From Blastomonas sp. SL216 (lineage in GTDB: Bacteria > Pseudomonadota > Alphaproteobacteria > Sphingomonadales > Sphingomonadaceae), in NCBI GenBank assembly GCA_026625625.1, contig CP113055.1, forward strand, positions 64,501-128,500: 64,000 bases of DNA, given 5' to 3'. Made by a program: the position numbers and the translations under genes. Every line of letters begins with the position of its first letter. Positions within the stretch are counted from its first letter, which is position 1. A model generated the notes under the pieces. That model was given only the letters and a program-made list of their open reading frames with translations, had not been told where the DNA came from and did not search any database. This document shows positions 10,107 to 18,522 of the stretch, in pieces.

Positions 10107-11450
10107 GTGACACGCAAGTTTTTCGGTACGGATGGCATTCGCGGACGCACCAATAGCGGCTTCATGACCGCTGCCATGGCGATGGCCGTGGGGCAGGCCG
10201 CCGGTGCGCATTTCCTGCGCGGCAAGCACAAGCACCGGGTGGTGATCGGCAAGGACACGCGGCTTTCCGGCTATATGATGGAAAATGCGCTGGTCGCAGG
10301 CTTTACCAGCGTCGGCATGGATGTGGTGCTGGTCGGGCCGATGCCGACGCCTGCTGTCGCGCTGCTGACCCGGTCGATGCGCGCCGATCTGGGCGTGATG
10401 ATCTCCGCCAGCCATAACCCGTTCCAGGACAATGGCATCAAGCTGTTCGGTCCCGATGGCTTCAAGCTTTCCGACGATGACGAGATGCAGATCGAGGCGA
10501 TGCTGGAGGCGGGCAATCCGCAGCTTGCCGCGTCCGAGGCGATTGGCCGGGCGCGCCGCATCGAGGATGCACGCGGGCGCTATATCCACGCGGTCAAGGC
10601 CTCGCTGCCCGATCAGGTGCGGCTGGATGGCCTGAAGATCGTGGTCGATTGCGCGCATGGCGCTGCCTATCAGGTCGCGCCTTCCGCCTTCTGGGAGCTG
10701 GGCGCGGAAGTGATCGCCATCGGCGTCAATCCCAACGGCCTCAACATCAACGACCGGGTCGGCTCGACCCATGTCGAAGCGATGCGCGAAAGCGTCGTCG
10801 CCTCGGGCGCGGACATCGGCATTGCGCTCGATGGCGATGCCGACCGGCTGATCGTGGTCGATGAAAAGGGCAAGGTTGTCGATGGCGACCAGATCATGGC
10901 GTTGATCGGCGGCAGCTGGGCGCGCCAGGGACGGCTGCGCGGCGGCGGCGTGGTCGCCACGGTGATGTCGAACCTGGGTCTGGAACGCTATCTGCAGGGC
11001 CAGGGGCTCGAGCTGGTCCGCAGCAAGGTGGGTGACCGCTATGTGCTGGGGGCGATGCGCGCAGGCGGTTACAATGTCGGCGGCGAGCAATCGGGCCATA
11101 TGATCCTGCTCGACCATGCGACTACCGGCGATGGCACCGTCGCCGCGCTGCAGGTGCTGGCCGAGCTGGTGCGTGAGGGCAAGCCGGCGAGCGAGCTGCT
11201 CCATCTGTTCGATCCGGTGCCGCAGCTGCTCAAGAATGTGCGCTTCTCGGGAGGCAAGCCGCTGGAAAACCCCAAGGTGCAGAAGGTGATTGCCGATGCC
11301 GATGATGAACTGCGCGGGCGCGGTCGGCTGGTCATCCGGCCCTCGGGCACCGAGCCGGTGATCCGCGTGATGGCCGAAGGCGATGATGCGGCGCAGGTCG
11401 AGGCCGTGGTCGACCGGATCTGTGCGGTCGTGGCGGAGGTCGCGGTCTGA
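10107..11450 (+). CDS. glmM: Phosphoglucosamine mutase
   Basis: A 447-residue enzyme that converts glucosamine-6-phosphate to glucosamine-1-phosphate for UDP-GlcNAc, peptidoglycan and LPS. The phosphoserine loop [17 protein letters not shown] places the catalytic Ser at residue 102. The Mg-binding loop DGDADR and the C-terminal phosphate-binding [12 protein letters not shown] are all present. The GTG at 10107 is chosen as start because it begins the conserved [13 protein letters not shown] sequence and is preceded by AGGGG at 7-8 bases. The upstream in-frame extension to 9951 has no homologous character. It heads an overlapping operon with a DUF1272 gene and thiD. Confidence 0.96.
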   Translation: MTRKFFGTDGIRGRTNSGFMTAAMAMAVGQAAGAHFLRGKHKHRVVIGKDTRLSGYMMENALVAGFTSVGMDVVLVGPMPTPAVALLTRSMRADLGVMISASHNPFQDNGIKLFGPDGFKLSDDDEMQIEAMLEAGNPQLAASEAIGRARRIEDARGRYIHAVKASLPDQVRLDGLKIVVDCAHGAAYQVAPSAFWELGAEVIAIGVNPNGLNINDRVGSTHVEAMRESVVASGADIGIALDGDADRLIVVDEKGKVVDGDQIMALIGGSWARQGRLRGGGVVATVMSNLGLERYLQGQGLELVRSKVGDRYVLGAMRAGGYNVGGEQSGHMILLDHATTGDGTVAALQVLAELVREGKPASELLHLFDPVPQLLKNVRFSGGKPLENPKVQKVIADADDELRGRGRLVIRPSGTEPVIRVMAEGDDAAQVEAVVDRICAVVAEVAV

Positions 11451-11680
11451 TGCTGGAAATGCGCCCCGATTGCGAACGCTGCGGCACGGACACCCCGCCA
11501 GAGGCGCCCGGCGCGTTCATCTGCTCGTTCGAATGCACCTTCTGCGCCGAATGCGCGGAGGAACTGGACGACCGCTGCCCCAATTGCGGCGGCGAACTGG
11601 TCGATCGGCCGGTGCGGTCCAGGAAGCTGCTGGAGAAGTTTCCCGGATCGACCGTGCGGAAATTCACGCAGCATGGGTGA
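11450..11680 (+). CDS. DUF1272 family small zinc-ribbon-like protein
   Basis: A 76-residue protein that begins [11 protein letters not shown] and carries four cysteine pairs or singles: CERC, CSFEC, CAEC and CPNC. The pattern matches the DUF1272 family, whose members open with LEMRPNCE and are presumed to bind zinc. The function of the family is not established. Its ATG shares a base with the glmM TGA (TGATG), and its own end overlaps the thiD start, so all three are translated as a coupled unit. Confidence 0.88.
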   Translation: MLEMRPDCERCGTDTPPEAPGAFICSFECTFCAECAEELDDRCPNCGGELVDRPVRSRKLLEKFPGSTVRKFTQHG

Positions 11681-12821
11681 ACTGCCCGCCCGCGTCCTCA
11701 CCATCGCAGGCTCCGATTCCGGCGGCGGTGCCGGGATCCAGGCGGATATCAAGACCATCACCATGCTGGGCGGCCATGCCATGACCGCGATCACCGCGAT
11801 CACCGCGCAGAATTCGCGTGGGGTCGATGCGGTGCGGGTGCTGGGCGCGGAGCTGGTCATCGCGCAGATCGATGCGGTGGCGCGCGACTTCGGGCTCGAT
11901 GCGATCAAGATCGGCATGCTCGGCTCGCCCGAGATTGCCGAAGCCTTGGCTGATTGGCTCGTCGCGCATCCGGGCGTCCCTGTCATCTTTGACCCTGTCA
12001 TGATCGCATCAAGCGGCGCGGTGCTGGCAAACCCGGCGACGATAGCGGCATTCAAGCGGCTGATGGCGTGCGCCACGCTGGTCACGCCGAACCTGCCCGA
12101 GCTCGACGCGCTGGGCGGCGAGGCGGCGGTGCTCGAACTTGCCCCTGCGCTGCTGATCAAGGGCGGGCATGCAGGCGGCGACACCGTCACCGATCGGCTG
12201 GTCACCCGCGAGGGCGAGATCGCGCGCTGGAGCGACCAGCGCATCGACAGCCCGCACAGCCATGGTACCGGCTGCACGCTCTCCAGCGCCATCGCCACGC
12301 TGCTCGGGCAGGGCGTGCCACTCGAACAGGCGGTCGAGCGGGCGCGAACCTTCGTGCGGCTCGCGCTGCGCGATGCGCCGGGGTTTGTGGCCAGCAACGG
12401 CCCGATGGGGCATCAGAATGTGCGCAACGATGCGCTCGCCCCCGGCTGGCACCTCAACCAGATCACGCTGGGCGCGACCGATTATGCTGCCTCGGTGACC
12501 TTCTACCGCGCGCTGGGGCTGACCCAGATCGTCGACAGCCCGGACAATGGCTATGCCCGGTTCGAGGCGGACAATGGCGCGACGCTCTCGATCCATGTAG
12601 GGCAAGGCACCGGCGGGGCGATGGCCTATCTCGAATGCGCCGATCTCGATGCGCGCGTTTCAGCGCTCGCATCCGAAGGGTTCGCCATCGACCAGATGCC
12701 GCGCGATGAGAGCTGGGGCTGGCGCGAGGCGCGGCTTTCCGATCCGGCAGGCAATGTGCTGTGCCTGTATTTCGGAGGCGAGAACCGGCGCTACCCGCCG
12801 TGGCGCATCGCAACCGATTGA
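11673..12821 (+). CDS. thiD: ThiD (HMP/HMP-P kinase) fused to a C-terminal VOC/glyoxalase-like domain
   Basis: A 382-residue protein. Residues 1 to about 245 are a ThiD kinase: [17 protein letters not shown] near the N-terminus, the [10 protein letters not shown] loop, and the catalytic [13 protein letters not shown] with Cys201 in the anion hole. It should phosphorylate hydroxymethylpyrimidine and its phosphate for thiamine synthesis. Residues from about 258 to 378 form a separate VOC fold: [23 protein letters not shown], then [16 protein letters not shown], and a terminal [25 protein letters not shown]. Standalone ThiD is about 260-270 residues, so the extra domain is a genuine in-frame fusion with no internal stop. 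The VOC substrate is unknown. The start overlaps the DUF1272 stop (ATGGGTGA). Confidence 0.92.
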   Translation: MGELPARVLTIAGSDSGGGAGIQADIKTITMLGGHAMTAITAITAQNSRGVDAVRVLGAELVIAQIDAVARDFGLDAIKIGMLGSPEIAEALADWLVAHPGVPVIFDPVMIASSGAVLANPATIAAFKRLMACATLVTPNLPELDALGGEAAVLELAPALLIKGGHAGGDTVTDRLVTREGEIARWSDQRIDSPHSHGTGCTLSSAIATLLGQGVPLEQAVERARTFVRLALRDAPGFVASNGPMGHQNVRNDALAPGWHLNQITLGATDYAASVTFYRALGLTQIVDSPDNGYARFEADNGATLSIHVGQGTGGAMAYLECADLDARVSALASEGFAIDQMPRDESWGWREARLSDPAGNVLCLYFGGENRRYPPWRIATD

Positions 12822-12935
12822 GCCACGCCCCGTAATTGCTGCGACCCCTAGCGCTTTGGCCCTTTACCCGCAGCGGCAATTGCCCATATGCGTTGCGGCA
12901 ACGTTCCAACGCTTTTCCAAAACAGGAGATGACCC

Positions 12936-13559
12936 ATGGCTTTCGTCCTTCCCCCGCTTCCCTATGAAAAGACCGCGTTCGGCGACATCATGTCGGCCGA
13001 AACCTTCGATTATCACCACGGCAAGCATCACAATGCCTATGTCGGCAAGGCGAACGACATGGTGAAGGGCACGGACCTGGAAGGCGCGAGCCTCTCCAAG
13101 GTGATCGTCGCTGCCAAGGAAAAGGGCAACAAGGGCCTGTTCAACAACGCCGCGCAGATCTGGAACCACACCTTCTTCTGGCACTGCCTCAGCCCCGAAG
13201 CACAGGCCGTCCCCGCCTCGCTCGAAGAGCGCATCAATGCCGATTTCGGTTCGGTTGCTGATCTCAAGGAAAAGCTGAAGGCAGAAGCCATCGGCCATTT
13301 CGGCAGCGGCTGGGCCTGGCTGGTGCTCAACGGCGACAAGCTGGAAATCACCTCGCTGCACGATGCGGACTCGCCGGTGGCGCACGAAGGCATGAAGCCG
13401 CTGCTGACGCTCGATGTGTGGGAACACGCCTATTATATCGACTATCGCAACGCGCGCCCCGATTACCTGACGACCGTGCTCGACAAGGCGATCAACTGGG
13501 AATTCGTCGCGCAGAACCTCGACGGCAAGGGCACGTCGCGCGCTGACCAGGAAGGTTGA
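12936..13559 (+). CDS. sodB: Superoxide dismutase [Fe/Mn]
   Basis: A 207-residue Fe/Mn-type dismutase that removes superoxide in the cytoplasm. Metal ligands are visible: His in ETFDYHHGKHHNAYV, His in IWNHTFFWHCLSP, and Asp and His in LDVWEHAYYIDYRN. FNNAAQIWNHTFFWHCL favours the iron type, but metal choice cannot be proved from sequence. A strong ribosome-binding site (AGGAGA) precedes the ATG at 12936. It is followed by a strong terminator and is probably monocistronic. Confidence 0.96.
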   Translation: MAFVLPPLPYEKTAFGDIMSAETFDYHHGKHHNAYVGKANDMVKGTDLEGASLSKVIVAAKEKGNKGLFNNAAQIWNHTFFWHCLSPEAQAVPASLEERINADFGSVADLKEKLKAEAIGHFGSGWAWLVLNGDKLEITSLHDADSPVAHEGMKPLLTLDVWEHAYYIDYRNARPDYLTTVLDKAINWEFVAQNLDGKGTSRADQEG

Positions 13560-13610
13560 TTTCATTCACCCCCGCTCTCCGGCGAAAGTTGGAGGGCGGG
13601 GTGCATTGCG

Positions 13611-13641
13611 AAAGGGGCTGCGATCATGTCGCAGCCCCTTT
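13611..13641. terminator. Bidirectional terminator after sodB
   Basis: Perfect 13-bp stem AAAGGGGCTGCGA / TCGCAGCCCCTTT with a 5-base loop (13611-13623 and 13629-13641). It lies between the convergent sodB and the small exported-protein genes, and A and T runs on either side allow use in both directions. Confidence 0.85.
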
Positions 13642-13647
13642 GCTGCT

Positions 13648-14289
13648 TTAAGGCTTGCCGCCTGCAGGAACGGCATAGGCCACGAACTCATCGCCCAGGC
13701 ACTGGAAGGTTGCGCCGTTGGTGGGCTGCCAGGCATCCAGCTTTGGCGCCAGCTCGGGATAGGCTGTGGCAAATTGCTGGCGAGACCCTTCCAGGTCCGA
13801 TGAATAGCGCATGGCATTGCGCCGCCCGCCATCGGCCATTTTCTCGAGCGCCAGCATCTCGAAATCGCCGATATAGGTGACGCTGCCCGGGCGCAGGCTG
13901 AACTGCGGTGCGCCGAAGCAGAAGATGTCGGTATAGGTCGCGTTGAACGTGCGCCCTGCCAGCACATAGTCACCCGCCGGAACGATCGCCACGCGCAGCG
14001 CCTTCTCACCCTTCTTGCCGCTGAATACGGTGTAGCTGTAGGTGATCTTCGTGCCGACGGGCTTGCCCTGCGCATCCACGGCTACCTTTTTGGTGGCCGG
14101 GTCATAGCGGTAGAACAGGATGCGGTTGTCGCCGACCATGCCGGATGCGTGGGGGCGCAGCACGATCATCGCTTGATCGGGTGCGGCAACTGGACGCTCG
14201 GGTTTCTTGAGGTCCACCTGCTCGGTGAGTTGGGCGAAGGCGGGGCTGGTCAATGCCAGGCCGAGCAGGGCGATCAGTCTTTTTGCCAC
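13648..14289 (-). CDS. Exported protein of unknown function
   Basis: A 213-residue protein with a signal peptide (MAKRLIALLGLALTSPAFAQ, cleavage expected after AFA). The mature part contains ADNRILFYRYDP-like beta-rich sequence (GDNRILFYRYDPATKK) and a block VPAGDYVLAGRTFNATYTDIFCFGAPQF that reads like a beta-sandwich of the DUF2846-like periplasmic type; this is only a resemblance. The start is a GTG at 14289 with GGAG nine bases upstream. It overlaps the preceding gene by 16 bases, so the two are co-translated. No catalytic motif was recognised. Confidence 0.7.
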   Translation of the reverse strand: MAKRLIALLGLALTSPAFAQLTEQVDLKKPERPVAAPDQAMIVLRPHASGMVGDNRILFYRYDPATKKVAVDAQGKPVGTKITYSYTVFSGKKGEKALRVAIVPAGDYVLAGRTFNATYTDIFCFGAPQFSLRPGSVTYIGDFEMLALEKMADGGRRNAMRYSSDLEGSRQQFATAYPELAPKLDAWQPTNGATFQCLGDEFVAYAVPAGGKP

Positions 14290-14750
14290 AGCACAGGCTC
14301 CGCATAATCATTGGCCCAGGTCCGCAGCAGGCTTCCGCGCGTCGGCTTGTCAGCGCCCACCAGCACGGCAAGCTCACGGTTGCGTTCGGCTTCGGTCATG
14401 GCCTTCCACACGCGGCCTTCCTCGCGGGTCATCGCGTAAAGGCTCCAGCCGCGCACCAGCATGCAGTTTTCAATGTTGATCCGCTTCTGGTCGCCATCGG
14501 CAAGCCCGCCAGCGATGATCGCGGCAAGGCCCCCGACGATGACGCTGGAGGTCTCGATCTGCGATTCGGCACCCCTGGCGAGCTTGCGGCAACTGTCGAT
14601 GTCGTGCGCGGCCAAATCGGCCGACGCTCCGGGCCTGTTGAAGAAACTGCCGTTGCCGCGATCTGCTTTCTGCGATGCCCATCCGGGGCTCGGCAAACAT
14701 GCAGCCATCATGGCTGCAATAACCATCAAGTTTCTGGCCATCATCATCAT
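14274..14750 (-). CDS. Exported protein of unknown function, partner of the downstream gene
   Basis: A 158-residue protein with an N-terminal signal segment (LMVIAAMMAACLPSPGWAS); an internal Cys near the end of it could serve as a weak lipobox. A second hydrophobic, Gly-rich stretch SSVIVGGLAAIIAGGLADGD lies mid-protein, followed by an NCMLVRGWSLYAMTREEGR segment of the type seen in small periplasmic proteins of sphingomonads. Four consecutive ATG codons (14739-14750) make the exact start uncertain. It is the first gene of a two-gene unit with the 213-residue exported protein. Confidence 0.65.
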   Translation of the reverse strand: MMMMARNLMVIAAMMAACLPSPGWASQKADRGNGSFFNRPGASADLAAHDIDSCRKLARGAESQIETSSVIVGGLAAIIAGGLADGDQKRINIENCMLVRGWSLYAMTREEGRVWKAMTEAERNRELAVLVGADKPTRGSLLRTWANDYAEPVLWQKD

Positions 14751-14827
14751 TCCAGCATCATCACAATGGACCGCCCGCCGGGTCGGCCCTCGATAGGTTA
14801 TGATTTTGAGGCCACAGCGATTTGCAC

Positions 14828-15475
14828 TTAACTTTTTGTTTCAGTCCCTTCAAGCGCAAGGCCATGCTTCATCAGCATCGGGATCTGGCTCATCGCAAAG
14901 AGGAACGACAAGGCGGTCACGCCCCAGACCTTGACCGTCAGCCAGGTCTCGAAGGTCAGCGTCTGGCGCAGGCCCTCGTTGATCAGCGCCATCACCACGA
15001 AGAACAGGCCCCAGTTGCGCGAGAGCTTGAGCCAGCCGGTCTCGTCCAGCCCGTCATAGGCTGCCTGAAGCAGATAGCGCAGCAGCGGCTTGCCCATCAT
15101 CCATCCGCCGAGCAGCAATGCGGCAAAGGCGGAATAGATGATCGTTGGCTTGATCTGGATGAAGCTCTCGTCATTGAAATAGACCGTGAGCGCGCCGAAG
15201 CCGACGACCAGCACCGCGCTCAGCCACAGCATCGGCGAGACGCGGCCCAGCCGCCATTTCGACACCGCCACCGCAACCAGGATCGCCACCATGAACGCCA
15301 GTGTGCCGTTGATCGCGGCGCGGGTGGAGGCGAGCGCAGCGCCGTCGCTCTGGGTCAGCTTGAACACCGCGAAGAAGATCAGCAGCGGCCCGAAATCGAG
15401 CAGCAGCGGCAACAGGCTGCCTTCCGATTTCTTCGGCGCGGCTACGGCAGCGCTCTGGGGCATCTCCTCGCTCAT
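14828..15475 (-). CDS. yciB: Inner membrane-spanning protein YciB / septation protein A
   Basis: A 215-residue polytopic protein with about six transmembrane helices. LLPLLLDFGPLLIFFAVFKL at the N-terminus and QIKPTIIYSAFAALLLGG and LSRNWGLFFVVMALINE further on match the YciB/IspZ family. In enterobacteria YciB affects cell-envelope synthesis and division through contacts with elongasome and divisome proteins; that role is inherited by inference. The ATG overlaps the ftsY TGA (ATGA), placing it last in the dapF-mtaB-ftsY-yciB unit. Confidence 0.92.
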   Translation of the reverse strand: MSEEMPQSAAVAAPKKSEGSLLPLLLDFGPLLIFFAVFKLTQSDGAALASTRAAINGTLAFMVAILVAVAVSKWRLGRVSPMLWLSAVLVVGFGALTVYFNDESFIQIKPTIIYSAFAALLLGGWMMGKPLLRYLLQAAYDGLDETGWLKLSRNWGLFFVVMALINEGLRQTLTFETWLTVKVWGVTALSFLFAMSQIPMLMKHGLALEGTETKS

Positions 15476-16398
15476 TTCGTGCCTCCGGCGATCACATGCG
15501 CGAGATATTCGGGATCGAACGGGCGCAGGTCGTCGATGGTCTCGCCGACGCCGATCGCGTGGATCGGCAGACCGAACTTTTCGGCCGCCGCCACCAATAT
15601 GCCGCCGCGCGCGGTGCCATCGAGTTTCGTCATCACAAGACCGGTAACGCCTGCCACCTCCTTGAAGGTTTCGATCTGCGACAGGGCGTTCTGCCCGTTG
15701 GTCGCATCGAGCACCAGCACCACGTCATGCGGTGCTTCAGGGTTCAATCGGCCCAGCACGCGGCGGATCTTGGCAAGCTCGTCCATCAGCTCGCGCTTGT
15801 TCTGCAACCGGCCAGCGGTGTCGACGATCAGCACGTCGATGCCCGTCGCGGTCGCCTGCTTGACCGCATCGAACACGATGCCCGCCGCGTCCCCGCCTTC
15901 CTTGCCGCTGACGATGGGGATGCCCAGCCTGTCCGCCCAGATCTTGAGCTGGCCGATCGCAGCGGCGCGGAAGGTGTCGCCCGCCGCCAGCATCACGCCA
16001 TAATCCTGTTCCTGGAACAGATGCGCCAGCTTGGCGATGGTCGTGGTCTTGCCCGATCCGTTGACGCCGATCACGAGGATCACCTGCGGGCGCGGGAAGG
16101 CGATGATGTCGAGCGGCTCGGCCACCGTCCGCAGCGACTTGGCGATTTCCTCGCCGACGATCTCGCGCAGGCCTTCGTCATCGAGCCCGCGCTCGAACCG
16201 GCCTTCGGACAGGCGATTGCGCACCTTGCCCGCCATCTGCGGCCCCAGATCGCTGACGATCAGCGCTTCCTCGATCTCGTCGAGCTGGTCTTCGTCAAGC
16301 CGCGACTTGGTGACCAGACCGGTGAGATTCTGGGTCAGCTTGTCCGACGTCTTGCGAAAGCCGCCCAGCAGGCGCTCGCTCCAGCTGCCCTCGCTCAT
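15472..16398 (-). CDS. ftsY: Signal recognition particle receptor FtsY
   Basis: A 308-residue SRP GTPase that docks Ffh-ribosome complexes at the inner membrane. The NG domain shows G1 GVNGSGKTTTIAKLA, the insertion-box region AAGDTFRAAAIGQLK, G3 DTAGRLQNK, G4 TKLDGTARGG and the closing GVGETIDDLRPFDPEYL. The acidic A domain of E. coli FtsY is reduced to about 30 residues, as in many alphaproteobacteria. It overlaps mtaB upstream and yciB downstream by four bases each. Its partner ffh is also in this window, on the other strand. Confidence 0.97.
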   Translation of the reverse strand: MSEGSWSERLLGGFRKTSDKLTQNLTGLVTKSRLDEDQLDEIEEALIVSDLGPQMAGKVRNRLSEGRFERGLDDEGLREIVGEEIAKSLRTVAEPLDIIAFPRPQVILVIGVNGSGKTTTIAKLAHLFQEQDYGVMLAAGDTFRAAAIGQLKIWADRLGIPIVSGKEGGDAAGIVFDAVKQATATGIDVLIVDTAGRLQNKRELMDELAKIRRVLGRLNPEAPHDVVLVLDATNGQNALSQIETFKEVAGVTGLVMTKLDGTARGGILVAAAEKFGLPIHAIGVGETIDDLRPFDPEYLAHVIAGGTK

Positions 16399-17681
16399 GT
16401 ATTCATCTCCGCTGTCAGCATATCGCCATTCTGGCCCGTGATGGTCACTGGCACGATCCGTCCGATATGGGAAGGATCGGGCCTGTCGCTATCACGCTCC
16501 AACGCGATGCGCACAAAGTTTTCGCCATGGCCGGTGCGCCCGTCGCGCTCGACCAGAAGGTTTTGATGGGTGCCGACCAGCGATTGACGCCAGCGCGCTG
16601 CGCGCGCCTGCGCAGCGGACCGCATCTCGGCAGCGCGCGCTTTCACCAGCGCCCGGTCCAGCTGCGGCATGCGCGCTGCGGGCGTGCCGCTGCGGGGCGA
16701 GAAGGGGAAGATATGGCCGTGCACGACATCGCAGGCGTCCAGGATCGAGAGGTTCTGCGCGTGCATCGCCTCGTCCTCGGTGGGGAAGCCCGCGATCAGG
16801 TCCGCGCCGATGGCGATCTCGGGCCGCCTCGCCTTCATCCGCTCGACGAGCGCGATGGCCTGCGCGCGCGAGTGGCGGCGCTTCATCCGCTTGAGGATCA
16901 TGTCATCGCCCGATTGCAGCGAAAGGTGCACGTGCGGCATGATGCGCTGCTCGCCGGTGATGAGGTCGAACAACCGGTCGTCCACCTCCACGCCGTCGAG
17001 CGAGGACAGGCGGAGGCGCGGCAGATCGGGCACCAGCTTGAGAATGCGTTCGATCAGCATGCCGAGGGTCGGCGATCCGGGAAGGTCGGGGCCATAGCTG
17101 GTCACGTCTACCCCGGTCAGCACCACCTCGGCATAGCCGCGTTCGACCAGCGCGCGCACCGCATCGACAACGGCACCGGCGGGGACCGAGCGGCTGTTGC
17201 CCCGGCCATAGGGGATGATGCAGAAGGTGCAGCGATGGTCGCAGCCGTTCTGCACCTCAACAAACGCGCGGGCATGCTCGGCAAAGCTGGTGACCATGTG
17301 CGGCGCGGTCTCGCGCACGGCCATGATGTCGGAGACGCGCGCCTTGGCATTGGCGCGCGGGTCGAAGCTCGTCGCATCAAGCTTGTCGATATTGCCCAGC
17401 ACCCGGTCGACTTCGGGCATCGCGGCAAACATCGCGGGATCGGTCTGCGCCGCGCAGCCGGTAACGACTACCTGCGCACCTGGACGGGCCTTGCGTGCCT
17501 TGCGGATCGCCTGGCGCGTCTGGCGCACCGCCTCGTTGGTGACCGCGCAGCTGTTGATCACGATCACATCGTCGCGCCCGGCGAGCAGACCGCGCATCGC
17601 CTCGCCCTCGGCAATGTTGAGGCGGCAGCCCATCGAGATGATCTCGGGGCCGGTGGTGGCAATAGGGATACTGTCGGGCAT
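16395..17681 (-). CDS. mtaB: tRNA t6A37 methylthiotransferase MtaB
   Basis: A 428-residue radical SAM methylthiotransferase that converts t6A37 to ms2t6A37 in tRNAs reading ANN codons. The N-terminal UPF0004 cluster cysteines are in SMGCRLN, INSCAVT and VTGCAAQ. The radical SAM cluster is CDHRCTFC followed by IIPYGRGNSRS. A TRAM-like segment lies at the C-terminus. Lack of the longer MiaB architecture and the GCRLN motif favour MtaB over MiaB. The ATG at 17681 was chosen because homology begins at EIISMGCRLN; the gene starts 5 bases after dapF ends. Confidence 0.95.
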   Translation of the reverse strand: MPDSIPIATTGPEIISMGCRLNIAEGEAMRGLLAGRDDVIVINSCAVTNEAVRQTRQAIRKARKARPGAQVVVTGCAAQTDPAMFAAMPEVDRVLGNIDKLDATSFDPRANAKARVSDIMAVRETAPHMVTSFAEHARAFVEVQNGCDHRCTFCIIPYGRGNSRSVPAGAVVDAVRALVERGYAEVVLTGVDVTSYGPDLPGSPTLGMLIERILKLVPDLPRLRLSSLDGVEVDDRLFDLITGEQRIMPHVHLSLQSGDDMILKRMKRRHSRAQAIALVERMKARRPEIAIGADLIAGFPTEDEAMHAQNLSILDACDVVHGHIFPFSPRSGTPAARMPQLDRALVKARAAEMRSAAQARAARWRQSLVGTHQNLLVERDGRTGHGENFVRIALERDSDRPDPSHIGRIVPVTITGQNGDMLTAEMNT

Positions 17682-17686
17682 GGCCG

Positions 17687-18481
17687 TCAGAGGTCGATCT
17701 CGCCGGTAAAGACATGGGTGGCGGGGCCTGCCATCTGCACATTGCCGCCCGGTTGCCAATCGATGGTGAGCGTGCCGCCGGGCAGGTGCACCGCGACCGG
17801 GCCGGTGACCAGCTTGCGCCGGATCGCCGCAACCGCGGTGGCGCAGGCGCCGGTGCCGCAGGCGAGCGTCAGCCCGGCCCCGCGCTCCCAGACGCGCAGG
17901 TGCAGGCCATCATCCGCCAGATGCGCGACATTGACGTTCACCCGCTCGGGAAACAGCGGATCATGCTCGATCAGCGGCCCCAGCCGGTCCAGCTCGATCG
18001 CATGGCTGTCCTCGACAAAGAAGATCACATGCGGGTTGCCCATGCTGACAGCCGCCGGATCGGTCAGCTCTTCCCAGCCCACCGGCATGTGCAGCGTGTC
18101 CATCGGATAGGCGAGGGGGATCGCATCCCATTCGAGCCCCGGCTGGCCCATGTCGATCGTCACGGCATGGTCGCCAAGCTTGCCGTGCAGCAGGCCTGCG
18201 CCGGTTTCGATCACGACATCATGCCCCGCCAGCGCGACCACGCAGCGCGTCGCGTTGCCGCAGGCGCTGACTTCGCCGCCATCCTGGTTGAAGATTTGCA
18301 TCGCGAAATCGGCGTTTTCGGATGGCCGCATGACCACCAGCTGGTCGCAGCCGATGCCGCGATGCCGGTCGGCTAGCGCGCGCGCCTGCGCCCCGGTCAG
18401 TGCGAGGTCATGGGTGCGGGCATCGAAAATGACAAAGTCATTGCCCAGGCCGTGCATCTTGTGAAAGCGGTGTTGCGCCAT
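17687..18481 (-). CDS. dapF: Diaminopimelate epimerase
   Basis: A 264-residue PLP-independent epimerase that makes meso-DAP from LL-DAP for lysine and peptidoglycan. The start MHGLGNDFVIFDARTH is characteristic. The two catalytic cysteines lie in SACGNATRCV and LACGTGACATAV. It is the first gene of the dapF-mtaB-ftsY-yciB unit, an order common in sphingomonads. Confidence 0.97.
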   Translation of the reverse strand: MAQHRFHKMHGLGNDFVIFDARTHDLALTGAQARALADRHRGIGCDQLVVMRPSENADFAMQIFNQDGGEVSACGNATRCVVALAGHDVVIETGAGLLHGKLGDHAVTIDMGQPGLEWDAIPLAYPMDTLHMPVGWEELTDPAAVSMGNPHVIFFVEDSHAIELDRLGPLIEHDPLFPERVNVNVAHLADDGLHLRVWERGAGLTLACGTGACATAVAAIRRKLVTGPVAVHLPGGTLTIDWQPGGNVQMAGPATHVFTGEIDL

Positions 18482-18522
18482 GGCGGCGCTTTATACCGGG
18501 TGCGCCCGCGTGGAAAGGGCGA

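Noticed and set aside
11450-11700. TPP riboswitch upstream of thiD
   Set aside because: thiD starts inside the preceding DUF1272 gene, leaving no leader; no thi-box-like conserved CTGAGA sequence was seen there.
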